In this document: piece by piece, positions 43,809 to 54,860 of the stretch
Numbering within the stretch: the stretch's first letter is position 1
Layout of the letters: each line of letters starts with the position of its first letter
DNA from: Peromyscus leucopus
Taxonomy: Eukaryota > Chordata > Mammalia > Rodentia > Cricetidae
Reading direction: 5' to 3'
Length of the DNA: 64,000 bases
NCBI RefSeq assembly: GCF_004664715.2
Contig: NC_051068.1
Coordinates: forward strand, 14,024,798-14,088,797
The notes under the pieces: model-generated
Databases searched by the model: none
Seen by the model: the letters and a program-made list of their open reading frames with translations, nothing else
What the model was told of the DNA's origin: nothing
Made by a program: the position numbers and the translations under genes

Positions 43809-44115
43809 CAAGGAATAGTTTTAACAACAGAAAAATCCAAAACTCAAATTCCTTAAAGTCATAAAATATCATTGACTGACCTTAAAGAAAATCTGAACAA
43901 ATGCAGACATATTCCATGTGTATGGTGTGGAAGACAATATATGACAGTGTTAATGCTCCTGTAATTAGACGGCAGATCCAACACAATCCTTCTCAAAATC
44001 GCAGTAGAAATTCTTGCAAACACTGACGATCTGATCTTCAAGGTAACATGGAAATTTGGAGATGCTGGAATAACCTAAGACTCTTGTGAAGAAGAAGGGA
44101 CAAAACTGGAGGGTT

Positions 44116-44462
44116 GTGAGGGTAGACCTTCATTGTCAGCCTGACTGGATGAAGAATCACACCTCAGGGTAGGTGTTGGAAGGAATTCCCCAAAAGGTTT
44201 AACCTAAGAGGGAAGACTCATGCCGAATACAGGCAGGACCGTCCTGGGGGGAGGGGCCTAGAGTGAATAAAGGAGACAGTGAGCAGCGCACCAGCATTCA
44301 CCATCTTTGCTTCCTGTCTGTGGATGCAAGGTGACCAGTTGTCTCCTACCCTCGTTTTCCCCCATGCGATGCTGCATCCATCTGAACTCCACCCCTGAGT
44401 GAGTCCTTCCTCCCTTAAGCTGCTCCTTGTCAGGTCGCAGCAACCGGAAGAGCAGCAAGGGT
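44116..44462 (+). mobile_element. Medium-reiterated rodent repeat inside L1
   Basis: CATTGTCAGCCTGACTGGAT, GGCCTAGAGTGAATAAAGGA and CTCCTTGTCAGGTCGCAGCA. It ends where the L1 resumes. Class uncertain (MaLR-like end). Confidence 0.5.
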
Positions 44463-44705
44463 TTATCTACTGATTTTGAAAGGCATTTCAAAGCAATAGT
44501 AAGTAATAAGGACAGTGTGGTGATGGAACAAGGATAGGCATACAGTTCAGTGGACTAGAACTAATACGGTAGAAATAAACCCTGACATAGTCAGATGATT
44601 TCTTAACAGAATGCCAAGACCACCCAATGGGTCAAAATAATATAATATTTACAAATGTCCCTGGGGTAACTCCATAGCTACATGTAAGAGAATGAAGAGT
44701 TTATG

Positions 44706-44895
44706 GACTGGAACTATAACTCAGTAGAGTGTTTGCCTAGCATGTGCAAAGCCCTGAGTCTGATCCAACAGCACGTACACCAAGCATGGAACCCCAGCAC
44801 CTGATGGTGGAAGCAGTAAGTCAGGTCATCCTCTGCTACACAGTGAATTCGAGGCTTATCTAGGGTACATGAGTCTCTGCCTCAAAAAAATTTTA
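44706..44895 (+). repeat. B4 SINE inside L1
   Basis: GACTGGAACTATAACTCAGT followed by GCCTAGCATGTGCAAAGCCC, then a B1-like half ending CTCTGCCTCAAAAAAATT. Confidence 0.75.
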
Positions 44896-45045
44896 AAATG
44901 ATAGGTTAAAAATGAAGGATTTAGAACTCTATCTCACATCATAGAAAAAGCTTCATACAAAATATATCACCATAAACTCTAAGTCTTGAATAAGACATTT
45001 TATTAATTTTTATTTCAGATTGGTTTGGTTAATAGTTGGTTTGTA

Positions 45046-45240
45046 GGGAATGGAGAGATGGCTCAGCAGTTAAGAGCACTGGCCACTCTTCCAGAAAACC
45101 CAGATTCAATTCCCAACACCCACATGGCAGCTCACAAGTATCTGTAACTCCACTTACAGGGGATCCAACACCCTCACACAGACATACATGCAGACAAAAC
45201 ACCAATGCATGTAAAATAAAAATTTAAAAATAATTTTTAA
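45046..45240 (+). repeat. B2/B3 SINE inside L1
   Basis: GGAGAGATGGCTCAGCAGTT to ATGTAAAATAAAAATTT. About 30 bases shorter than the copy at 41.9 kb in the CTTCTGGCC part. Confidence 0.9.
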
Positions 45241-45335
45241 AAATTACTTTCTTTAATGATTTGTTAGTTTATTTGGTTTCTTAGATCCAACACTTAAAAG
45301 CACAATCAACCAAAGAAAGTAGTTCACCCAGAACA

Positions 45336-46005
45336 TTCTCAACAGTGAGAAGGGATGAGCTTCACCCTCACAGGTCTATGTTCAAAGCACTGCATTACAC
45401 ACAAGAAGCCACAGTGAAAGGCTACTTAATATGATTTTGTTAATTTGAAAACCTACATAGGTAAATTCACAATGACAGAAAAATGAACGATACTGAGGGG
45501 CTGGAAGTAGGTCAGCAAGTGTGTGTTGATGGGCATGGAGTGCCTTTCAGTGCCTAAAAAAGTACTAAAATGTCCTGTGGTGTTGACTGCATAATCATAG
45601 AAAATACTAAGATGTGTGAAGTATGAACTGTAAACCCATGAGCTATATGACATAGAATGTTTCTCAATAAGTCTGTCTTTCAGAAGCAGGCATGTGCCTA
45701 TGCTAATGCCCCGACCTACAGTTCACAGTGCTGAAATAGCAGCAGATAACATGGTGTTTGCAGTAGCTGACGTTAGCAGTACTCAGTGTCACAAGGGCAC
45801 GCTGAGCCCCCAAGCTCCAGTCCCTGGATTCTGACCTTAATCTCAAGGAAACACTGCTACTATTTTTATAGAGATCAACCACTATGACTGGTGGGATAAG
45901 ACTCCTGTGCCCACCTCCGAGGTCTGAAATTCAGGTCTTGGGACAGACAGTCTCTCATCTAGCCAATGGCCCTTGTACTTTTGAACTTTAGAGACAGAAA
46001 GAACT
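45336..46005. other. Unique sequence, no gene seen
   Basis: No recognised repeat except possible further L1 decay at the left. Confidence 0.45.
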
Positions 46006-46011
46006 AACCGT

Positions 46012-46072
46012 GTGATGTATAGTTAGAGCATGTACCCAGCATGCTCCGGGCCCTGGGTTCCATCCATAGCAA
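46012..46072 (+). repeat. ID-like SINE fragment
   Basis: AGTTAGAGCATGTACCCAGC and GGGCCCTGGGTTCCATCC. Confidence 0.65.
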
Positions 46073-46149
46073 TGCACAAAGAGAGAAGTGGGAGCAGAGA
46101 GGATAGGCCAATATAGTATGTGGAGAGGAGAATTTAAAAAAACTATTGC

Positions 46150-46345
46150 GTTGATTTGTTTTGTATGTGCATGTATATATAGGTCTGTGTGCGTGCACAC
46201 TAGGGCCTGCGTGTGGAGTCAGAGAACAACTTGTTTGGGTCAGTTCTTTTCTTCTACCATGTAGGACTCAGGATCCAATTCAGACTGTCAGGCCTATCAG
46301 CAAGCATCTTTACCCTTGGAGCTGTATTTCCAGCCCAAGGAGGAG
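46150..46345 (-). repeat. B3-type SINE
   Basis: TGTGGAGTCAGAGAACAACT, CAGGATCCAATTCAGACTGT and GCATCTTTACCCTTGGAGCT, same layout as 56,065-56,250. Confidence 0.75.
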
Positions 46346-46669
46346 GAGGACGTTTAAGAACACAGTGTCATTGAACATGCCTCAGTGCATAACCATGGAG
46401 GTAAACATAGTAGGAAGACACAGAAGAAATGGAGCCCAGTGATAGACCCAGGCCATCTTCGTATGCCATGTCCCCTCAGAGAAATGTATTCAATATAGAA
46501 GCTATTCTTCCTGGACCCTTGGATTATAATCCAGGCTCTTTAACTTTCCCTTTTAATATGTAGGTAGCAGAGTTGAATCACATCTGTAAATCATATGATA
46601 CTCTATAAGGTAAGACGTCAATGCCCAAGTTGTTGTTAACACTACAACGTTCATAAAAAATAAGATTTC

Positions 46670-46960
46670 TTGCTGGTGTGGTGGTGAATGCCTTTAATCC
46701 CAACATTTGGGAGGCAGGCAGATATATCTGTGAGTCCAAGGCCAACCTGGTTTACTAGTGAGTTCCAGGATAGCAAGAGATATATAGAGAGACCCTGTCT
46801 CAACAGCACCACCCCCAAAAAAGGTGTGGTATGGTGGCACCATGCCTGTAATCAAAGCCACCCAGGAAAGTGGGAGCAGGAGGGTCAAGAGTTCACAGCT
46901 GACCTCAGCAACATCGTGAGTCCAAGGCCATCCTGGGCCACAGGAGACCCTATCTAAAGG
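46670..46960 (+). repeat. Two B1 SINEs in tandem
   Basis: First B1 46,670-46,800 (GGTGTGGTGGTGAATGCCTT to GACCCTGTCTCAACAGC), second 46,823-46,960 (GGTGTGGTATGGTGGCACCA to GAGACCCTATCTAAAG). Confidence 0.8.
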
Positions 46961-47700
46961 GAACTAAATTCAACTGAAGAAGTAAACTAAAATATGAAAT
47001 GCAAATTTAAATAAAACAAGAGTCCCCTGCTTCCTGCTCTACAGGATTGGTGTGTGACAATCAGACCACCCGCCCATGCTTCCTGGGCAGCTTCTTGTCC
47101 ATTTAACTCCTCACATTCTCAGCTGCTCTGCTGACTCCTCATCCTTGGAGCACCAGGACAGGGCAGGAGGAAAAACAGAAGGTTCTCGGCCAGCTGGGTG
47201 CTATTTTAGGATGGTTGCAGGCTCTGATTGGCAAGTGCCGAAAGCTGAGTGAATCCTTCTTAAAGGTGGTCTCCTGGGTTCTCTGTAGACCATCCTGTAG
47301 ATCTGCAGCTGCGGCTCTCCCTCAACTCAGCCACTCGGATGCTCCTAGATCCCTGCAGCTGCCAGAAACAGGAACCCATTCCTCAGAATCTTAGAAAAAT
47401 GTATTGGTGTAAGACATTAATTATATAGTTCCCTATCAATTACATTAATTAACCACAGTTTTAACATATCTGCAAGACAAAGGCACTCTCCCTGGTAACT
47501 CCCCTCTATTTTTTTCTTCCTAGTGTTCTTCTTTTATTTTTGAGAGGAGAGGTGCTAATTTTTGTTGTTGTTGTTATTTTTATTTCTTTTAGGGAGTATC
47601 AGTGGTACTGGCTTGGTGGCTAAATCTTAGTGTTCCTATAGCCTCATGAAGAAGAATAACAAGAAACTTACTGACTCTTTATGATACTGAATAAGAAGTG
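46961..47700. other. Unique sequence, no gene seen
   Basis: Moderately GC-rich part at 47,030-47,370. No supported exon or RNA gene. Confidence 0.5.
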
Positions 47701-47704
47701 TAAC

Positions 47705-47880
47705 AATGGGGCTGGCATGCTTGCCTAGCCTCATGAGGTCCCAGGTTCCTTCCACCTCAGCACCACAAATCCCAGCATCAGAAAGGTGGTGGAAGCCAGA
47801 GGATCAGAAGTTCAAGGTTGGCTACACAGCATGTTTGAGGCGAGACCAGACTACACAATGCAATCTCAGAGCAAACAAAC
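47705..47880 (+). repeat. B4-type SINE
   Basis: GGGGCTGGCATGCTTGCCTA then CAAATCCCAGCATCAGAAAG and CAGACTACACAATGCAATCT. Confidence 0.6.
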
Positions 47881-47919
47881 ACAAAAGATAATGAAGAATT
47901 ACTTGTTGAAATATTGAGG

Positions 47920-48484
47920 GCTGGAGTTGGGGAGATGGTTCAGTGGGCATACTTATAAACATGGTGGACCTAAGTTTTGGATCCTATCTTAGTTACTTTT
48001 CTATTGCTATGAAGAAACACCACGACCAAGGCAGCTTACAAGAGAGAGAATTAATTGGGAGCTTGCTTACAGTTTCAAAGGTGAGTCTGTGCAGGATTGG
48101 TGCTCCGGTAGTTGAGAGCTTACATCTGATCTACAAGCATATAACAGAGTGGCAGAGAGAGAGAGATCTGGGAATGACAGGGGCTTTGACACTTCAAAAC
48201 CCACCCCCAGTAACACGCGTCCTTCAACAAGGCTGCACCTCCTAATCCTTCCCAAGTAGTTCCACCGAGGCCCAAGTATTTACATACATACTATGGGGCC
48301 ATTTTCATCCAAGCCACCACAGCTCTGTGGCTCCCATGTCAAAGCCAGGCACAGCAGTACATATCTGTAACCACAGTCCTCTTGGGAAATGGAGACCAGA
48401 AGATCTTTGCAGCTCGAGGCCAGCCAGTCCAGCCAAAACTGCAAGTTCTGAGTTCAGCAAGAGAACCTGCCTCAAAAAATAAGG
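47920..48484 (+). repeat. B4 SINE split by a MaLR-type LTR
   Basis: The head (GGCTGGAGTTGGGGAGATGG) lies at 47,920-47,983. The B1-like half (GCCAGGCACAGCAGTACATA to CTGCCTCAAAAAATAAGG) lies at 48,323-48,484. Confidence 0.75.
47984..48322 (-). mobile_element. MaLR-type (ORR1/MT-like) LTR
   Basis: TTACTTTTCTATTGCTATGA to CATTTTCATCCAAGCCACCA, inserted within a B4. Confidence 0.7.
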
Positions 48485-48487
48485 TGA

Positions 48488-48655
48488 GGGCCAGGTGGGG
48501 GAGCCCACACCTTTAATCCCAGTACTAGGGAGCCTGAGGTAGGAGGATCTCTGTGAGTTCGAGGCCAGCCTGGCCTACAGAGTTAGTTCTAGGACACCCA
48601 GGACTACACAGAGAAACCTTGTGTTGAAAACCAAAATAAATAAATAAATGGATAA
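48488..48655 (+). repeat. B1 SINE
   Basis: GGCCAGGTGGGGGAGCCCAC to GAGAAACCTTGTGTTGAAAA with an AAATAAATAAATAAATGG tail. Confidence 0.9.
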
Positions 48656-49370
48656 ATAAATACATAAGGCAGGAGTGACACCAGAGGAGGAGGCCTAACA
48701 GAACCTCCCTCTTCCACATGCACCTGAACACACAGAGCACACTCATGAATATCGGGAGCCTTAACCCAAATCCAACCAAAGGCAAAATTCTAAGACCTTT
48801 CTCTTTAAACTGCCCTAATTTTTTCCTGAGTCAGCAAATTTATTTTCACTCTATTTTGGAAACCAAATAGAATGACCATGTGCTTTAGGCAGTAAGTATA
48901 CGTTATCTATCTGCTTTCAAAACTAATGAGAAATAAAAATATTCTAGAACAAAGAGCAATGACTTGGGGCTAATCTGTGTGCCAAACTAAACACAAAATG
49001 AGCCAAGATGAACTCTAAAATAATTGCTATTTTCAGATTTTTTAATTTCATAAAATAACTCACTAATATAGTCTATTATAGAATATTCTAACAATTCCAA
49101 AGTCCACACACACATAGTTACGCAACATTACATTTCTACAGGAATAATTTATTGTGAACATAGTTTTCTATGACTTGTGCTCTGAGCTAATGATTTGTTC
49201 CAAGAAATTTCCAAGGCAATGAACAGAGCTCATTTGAACAACTACATAATAGTCCGTAGTGGACCACATATAATGTGTTCATCCACAGCTATTAATGAAC
49301 ACTTTTACACCTTCCACTTTTCAGACTTTACAGGAACCAGTGCGACAAAAACAGATGCTCCTTTAGTCAG
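48656..49370. other. Unique sequence, no gene seen
   Basis: Nothing recognised. Confidence 0.5.
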
Positions 49371-49484
49371 GGCATTTTTGAGATAGCATCTCACTGTTTA
49401 GCTAAACTGTTTTCAGACTCACAATTCTCCTGCAGGAGGCTCCTATGTGCTAGATTTACGGGTGTGCAACACCATGCCCAGCAG
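49371..49484 (-). repeat. B1-like SINE, old
   Basis: TTGAGATAGCATCTCACTGT to GTGCAACACCATGCCCAGC. Confidence 0.65.
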
Positions 49485-49510
49485 CCATGTATTTCCATAG
49501 AATTAAAAAA

Positions 49511-49686
49511 AATACAGCTGGGCGGTGGTGGCACACGCCTTTAATCCCAGCACTCGGGAGGCAGAGGCAGGCGGATCTCTGTGATTTCGAGGCCAGCCTG
49601 GGCTACCAAGTGAGTACCAGGAAAGGCACAAAGCTACACAGAGAAACCCTGTCTTGAAAAACCAAAAAAAAAAAAAAAAAAAAAAA
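49511..49686 (+). repeat. Young B1 SINE
   Basis: CTGGGCGGTGGTGGCACACG to GAAACCCTGTCTTGAAAAAC, long A-tail. AAAAAATACAG stands on both sides and may be the target duplication. Confidence 0.93.
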
Positions 49687-50955
49687 TACAGAGTGTATTG
49701 GTAAGGTAACAAAATATTCTGTTAATAGTACTATATATTGGCTTGCCTAAAGGAGAGCTTTGATTGCTCACACCCCATCTGAGCCAACGTAGCACTTCCT
49801 GAACAGACAGCGCCCCCAATCCTTAAAAAACCAGCTCAGAATGGAGTGCCCAGCTCCTGCAGTGGCCCATCCAGGGCAGTGCAGACTGTCTCTGGGAGCA
49901 GTTTGTCCTTCCTCCTTTGCCTCCTCCTCCCCCCTCCTTCCCTCCGGCACCTGTGTGTACCAGTACCCAGTTGTTCAGACTGGACACACCCCTCCAGTCC
50001 AGGTTCCTCTGCAGCAGATCTGGGGGATGCCGCAGAGGTTTTGGCAGCCACCAAGAGGTGCGGATTTCCAAGCCATATAAGACCCAAAGGTCAGTGGCTC
50101 TCTTTTAAGCAACAGCACTCGTTACTAAGCCAAGCCACCGTGTTTCATTACAAGAGAAGACTTGCATTCCATTTTTATTGGCTGAAAGAAAACCCTACCA
50201 TGCTTGGCCTGTTACATGGTCTATAAATAGACGTTCTCATTCAGCAGAAAGGAAGCAGAAATACGATCAGTTTTACGTAAGGTTCAGGGTCACCGTGGAA
50301 CACCCGCTCCAAGCCTCCCTGACACTGCAGCAAGCCTTAGCCACAATTCTCCACCTGGCAACTGTGGAAGAAAACTGTAAGACAACCAGGGTCCAAAGGT
50401 ATCAGAGAGTATTTTTAGACTTCTGTGGAGTCATGAGCTATTCCTTTTAGGTGTGGGTTTCGCATATTAAAATCCAGTCATCAGTTTTCCAAATCTCATA
50501 AAAAAAACCCTTTGGGAAATGCTCATAGTGAAAAGCACCTGTGGGCTGGGAGGTGGGGTCCACAGGGCCCCTCTGTAACCAGAGGCACATGTTTGAATTC
50601 ACCTCAGCTTTGCTTCTGTTAGTGTTCCTGCCTGTTTCCTGTTGTGCCCTGGGTCTTCCCAAGCCACTGATTGTAATGGCTTCTGCTGTCTGGCCTGCTA
50701 GCCCTGGAGGAATGCACACCCTTATGCACTGCCAATGAACACAAATGCCAGGTAATGAGTCAGGCGAGGGCAGCTGAAGATAACATTCCCTGTTTGTGTC
50801 CAAGGAAATTTGTTGAACAATATTTCCTACAGGGTTGAACTTAATTTCACCATGTAAAAGAAATCAAACTTTCAGGGATTTTTGTAAATAGTTTTCTTAT
50901 AAGGGTGTAAACACAGCTCAAGTCTCTTGGTTAAATGTTTTGTTTGCTTGTTTGT
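49687..50955. other. Unique sequence, no gene identified
   Basis: Overlapping frames on both strands at 49,840-50,230 reflect a GC-rich patch. A TATA-like CTATAAATAG sits at 50,220. None has a recognisable product or splice signals I could link. Confidence 0.4.
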
Positions 50956-50959
50956 TTTT

Positions 50960-51066
50960 AAATGGTTCAGATGGGAAATGTCTCAGTGGGTAAAGGCACT
51001 TGCAAGATTGGCAACCCAAGTTCTACATAATTGTCCTCTGACTTCCACATGTGTGTTGTGGCATTG

Positions 51067-51111
<45 letters not shown>
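50960..51111 (+). repeat. B2/B3-type SINE with (AC)n
   Basis: GAAATGTCTCAGTGGGTAAA, GTCCTCTGACTTCCACATGT, then a CA run of about 42 bases (51,069-51,110). Confidence 0.75.
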
Positions 51112-51117
51112 AATAAT

Positions 51118-51119
51118 TA

Positions 51120-51194
<75 letters not shown>
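51118..51194. repeat. Compound (GATA)n-(GACA)n-(GATA)n microsatellite
   Basis: Three to four TAGA units, about seven CAGA units, then about seven TAGA units. Confidence 0.95.
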
Positions 51195-51195
<1 letters not shown>

Positions 51196-51797
51196 ACAAA
51201 ATGATTTTTAAAGGACTTAGTTTTATGCTCTGTGTTTTTCAGACTGACACTCAGATCAGAACCCTCATTCTTGGGACACTGTTAGACACTGTCCTGCACT
51301 GTGGCCTAGAAGTAGAGTTGAATGCTGAGTAGACATGGGCCTTGGGTTCATTCCCCTGCACCAAATAGATACACAATATGTAATACAGGGACTCGCCTTT
51401 GAGAAGACCAAACCCAGTCCTCAGGTTCTTTCTTTGAGAATGCCTTTTTTACTCTTAGCCCTCATGCTTAAAAATCCACACTAAAACTTCTTAATAAACT
51501 CCAACTATGCTTCAAAATACACGTATATAAAAAAAAATGAATGAGAACCAAGTTTGAATTAGATTTCCAAATGCATATACAAAATTAGAGAGAATTTTAA
51601 AAATATATTAGTAAATCGAGAGTAGATTTTTGACTGTAATTCTGGTTTATTCTAAAAAAATATATATCTAGGCACCTGCCATATTTTACAATACTTGTGT
51701 TTTACGAATAAATGCCTTTAAAAATTCTGATTGTGTTCTGAAGTAGTGGTTCAGCATTATTCAGTTTTATAAATTGTTTACTTAAGATGATTGTGTT
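51195..51797. other. Unique AT-rich sequence, no gene seen
   Basis: Nothing recognised. Confidence 0.5.
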
Positions 51798-51962
51798 GAG
51801 GCCAGGCATGGTGGTGCACGCCTTTAATCCCAGCAATCGGAAGGCAGAGGCAGGCAGATCTTTGTGAGCCAGCGGCCAGCCTGGCCTACAAAGTGAGTTC
51901 CAGGACAGTCAGGGCTGTTACAGAGAGAAACACTATCTTTAAAAAACAACAAACAAACAAAA
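51798..51962 (+). repeat. B1 SINE
   Basis: GGCCAGGCATGGTGGTGCAC to AACAACAAACAAACAAAAAG. GATTGTGTTG on both sides (51,789 and 51,964) is its target duplication. Confidence 0.93.
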
Positions 51963-51969
51963 AGATTGT

Positions 51970-52062
51970 GTTGTTGTCAAGACAAGGTTTCACTTTCTAT
52001 TCCAGGCTGACTTCAAACTCACAGAGATCCTCCTGTCTCTGTCCCTGAGTGCTGGACTTAAA
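51970..52062 (-). repeat. B1 SINE fragment
   Basis: CAAGACAAGGTTTCACTTTC to GAGTGCTGGACTTAAAA. Confidence 0.75.
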
Positions 52063-52357
52063 ATAATTCTTATTATTTCATAATAAAAAAGAAAAACTAC
52101 ATATGTATACACACAAAGATGAATGGGTTGTCAGGTGTTCATGCTGCAGGAGAAGTTAACATTTGGTTCCTGTACAGGGACACTGAGGTTGAAGTTGCAA
52201 TTATTACTCACTTTCTATTACGGAGGTGTGACAAAATTTGCCTCCAAACTTTGGACATTTCCTTTTTATGATCTAAGGCATGGAGATGGCTAATAACTCA
52301 CCCAAGCTCATACAGCATTTAAATGACAGTGCAGAAGTCACTACTTGGAAATTTGGA
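52063..52357. other. Unique sequence, no gene seen
   Basis: Nothing recognised before the ERV fragment. Confidence 0.45.
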
Positions 52358-53640
52358 AAGTGTGAGTTATGACAGAAACAGCCAGCTTCCTGGACAGTCC
52401 ACCCGAGGTTTCTCGGCAATGTCGGGGCTTCATCTTTGGCCTACAGGCTTAGCATATCTGACAGACTCATTTGTGAAGCCGGATGTACACAAGGCCTGCA
52501 GCTCGATCCCACATTCAGTGTGAGTATTCCATGTACCAAATAAACTTGAATTTCACCAGAGTCATGTCACAATTCAGGATTTTAAATTCTGGAAATTGCT
52601 AGTGTTTTTGGGAATTCGATCCCATTCATCTTGCTTATGGGTGGCTTCATCTCCTTTATTAAATGCCAGTTTACCATTGAGAGGTTAGACTCTGTCAGGC
52701 TAGTTACTCCTTCAAGAATAACTGTTTCAGCTACTGTTCCACTGCACACCAGAAGCCATTGGCCCACTGCCCGCTCAGCTGCCTTTGAAGGAAGTGGCAC
52801 TGTATCTTTTCTGGGTTGCAAAGCCACATTAGCAACAATGTCATATTGTCATAGCCTCAGAAGATGCCTGTTGCCAAAGCTGCAACCACACTTGTCTTGG
52901 CAAGGATCAGTAGTCCTTTGTTTGTGTCCTGCTTGTCCATTTTGGACAGCATACTGTCAGCAGTCAAAGCAAAGGCACTTTGTTGCCCAGTGGATAACTT
53001 TTGCCACAGTGAAAGTTAACTCCATATGTAGTTTCTTCAATGCCCATATCTTTTCTGAAGTAGATTGGTGCTGCCAGGAGCAGACTTGTTTCATAGTCAT
53101 AAAAAAAGAAAAACATCTATGTTATTAAAACATTTTAAATGTCATATTCTGTAGATCTCTGAAAGGTTTGAAGATGGCCTGTCTATCTAAAATATATCTC
53201 TGCTTGACCTTAAAAACACACCTAATATAACTACAAGTTCAATTATAATGTCTAACTACTAACTTTCATTTCTTTATATCCTAATAGTTGGTAATAATAA
53301 CATTCAAGGATTAGCAAATTGCATTACATTGTTAAATGAACTGTATAGGTATAATATTTGGAACAAGATTAGAAATATAAGTACAATATATCAATCTCAA
53401 ATTGGTATCAATATACATAACTTGTATATAATATAAAAAATCTAATCCAATGTAAAATATTTAAAACCAGTAGTTGCTTTCTAAAAAGTAGATTTAATAA
53501 TCTACCTTTTATCTGTATTATATCTATATTCTCTCTTTTTTCTTTTCAGAGTAGATTCAATAATCTACCCTTTATTATACCATTTCTATATCTTTTTTTC
53601 AGAGTAGATCCAATAATCTACCTCTTATCTATATCCTCTT
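52358..53640 (-). mobile_element. ERV internal 3' region fragment carrying Cox15 cDNA
   Basis: The same internal region as 12,900-13,800 and 37,790-38,520: GTGAGTTATGACAGAAACAG at the left, CATTTTGGACAGCATACTGT, and three AATAATCTACC blocks at the right. LTRs, polypurine tract and primer site are absent from both ends. A Cox15 insert (52,481-52,891) replaces about 20 bp of ERV sequence found in the first copy. Confidence 0.9.
52481..52891 (-). pseudogene. Cox15: Cox15 (heme A synthase) internal cDNA fragment in an ERV
   Basis: Cox15 is the mitochondrial inner-membrane enzyme that oxidises heme O to heme A for cytochrome c oxidase. The minus strand encodes [19 protein letters not shown], then [16 protein letters not shown], then, after a frame change near 52,590, [13 protein letters not shown] and KFKFIWYMEYSH, matching about residues 33-160 of a 410-residue protein. 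It has a stop in frame after MEYSH. It joins what are separate exons in the gene as I recall it, so it comes from spliced mRNA. Both cDNA ends are missing and there is no poly(A). It is flanked on each side by ERV sequence in the same orientation. The identification is from memory of the protein and is strong because several separate blocks agree in order. Confidence 0.9.
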
Positions 53641-53699
53641 TTTTCTTTTCTTCTTTTTTAAACAAGAAATAAAATATCACCACATTTCAGCACAAATAA

Positions 53700-53825
53700 A
53701 ATATCACCATACACCAGCCCCTGGGAAAATGGGGCAGGAGTCTGGTGAGTTTGAAGTGAGCCTAGGCAACAGAATGAGTTCAAGTCCTGCTTGGGCTATA
53801 TCGAAAAAACCATGTCTCAAACAAG
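53700..53825 (+). repeat. B1-like SINE, old
   Basis: GAAGTGAGCCTAGGCAACAG to CCATGTCTCAAACAAGC. Confidence 0.6.
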
Positions 53826-53842
53826 CAACCAAGAACAGGGGC

Positions 53843-54222
53843 TGTAGGATGTCTTTCTGTATGCGGTAAATATGTGTGGCTCCCATTGGGTAATAAATGA
53901 AGCTGTTTTAGCCAATGGCAAGGAAGCTTATAGCCAGGTGGGAAATCTAAGCAGAGATACAGAGTGAAGAAGGGTACCACCCAAGGAACAACAAGATGTC
54001 AGCAGGCCTGTAACACCACAGCTATGTGGCAACACACAGATTAATAGAAATGGGTTGAGTTAAGTTATAAGAGCTAGTAGGAAGAAGCTTGAGCCATAAT
54101 ACATAGAGTTTATAATTAATATAAGACTGAGTAATTATCTTATAAGCAGCTGCAGGACCATGGGTGGGAGAGATTCATCTGGACCTCGGGGCGGGCAGGA
54201 CTGGAGAAACTTTCAACTACAA
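53843..54222 (+). mobile_element. Solo LTR-like element
   Basis: About 380 bp with ERV LTR layout: GTAATAAATGAAGC near the start, AATAGAAATGGGTTGAGTTA in the middle and an end CTTTCAACTACA, as in the neighbouring LTR families. No clear target duplication, so the left end is approximate. Confidence 0.65.
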
Positions 54223-54289
54223 ACAAGAACAAAAATGGCAACAGCAATCCTAAAATACTAACATAGCTGATGGAAGAGAGACGTGACCA

Positions 54290-54375
54290 GTTCATTCAGT
54301 GTGGGGACTGAAGAACCCAGGACTTCATGCATGTTAGAAAAGCACTCTACCAGTTGAGTGACATCCCCAGATGTG
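54290..54375 (-). repeat. ID-like SINE
   Basis: GGGGACTGAAGAACCCAGGA to GAGTGACATCCCCAGATG. Confidence 0.65.
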
Positions 54376-54468
54376 TTCTTTGTTTTATTTTGTATTTTCT
54401 GTAATGTTCAGGAATTCAAAGTAAAATTGTGTGGGTTTGTTATCACAGATAAGCAAAAGATTGTTGTT

Positions 54469-54860
54469 TGTAGCTAGAGTTTTCCTGCCTTGCCCACAGT
54501 CAGGACAAATCTCTGTTACCCGCCAGTCCCACAGCCGCTCAGACCCAACCAAGTAAACACAGAGACTTATATTGCTTACAAACTGTATGGTCGTGGCAGG
54601 CTTCTTGCTAACTGTTCTTATAGCTTAAATTAATCCATTTCCATAAATCTATACCTTGCCACGTGGCTTGTGGCTTATCGGTGTCTTCACATGCGGCTTG
54701 TCATGGTGGCGGCTGGCAGTTTCTCTGACTCAGCCTTCCACTTCCCAGAATTCTTCTCCTCCTTGTCCCACCTATACTTCCTCCTGGCCACTGGCCAATC
54801 AGTGTTTTATTTATTGACCAATCAGAGCAACATATTTGACATACAGCCCATCCCACAGCA
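54469..54860 (-). mobile_element. Solo ERV LTR with perfect target duplication
   Basis: 392 bp, plus-strand ends TGTAGC...CACAGCA, flanked by GTTGTT at 54,463-54,468 and 54,861-54,866. Very close to 34,644-35,037 throughout. Confidence 0.97.

Larger units (their letters stand above)
43577..45335 (+). mobile_element. Old L1 ORF2-region fragment broken by later insertions
   Basis: Successive pieces follow L1 ORF2 order: CTATATGCTAGCAATAAACA (43,605), a block at 43,930-44,060, AAGGACAGTGTGGTGATGGA (44,509), AATGCCAAGACCACCCAATG (44,610) and AAAAGCACAATCAACCAAAG (45,295). Inserted between them are a GA run, a MaLR-type repeat, a B4 and a B2. No frame remains. Confidence 0.75.

Noticed and set aside
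49840..50230. Possible first exon with TATA box CTATAAATAG
   Set aside because: Frames on both strands overlap, no product is recognised, and a single TATA-like match in unique DNA is weak evidence.
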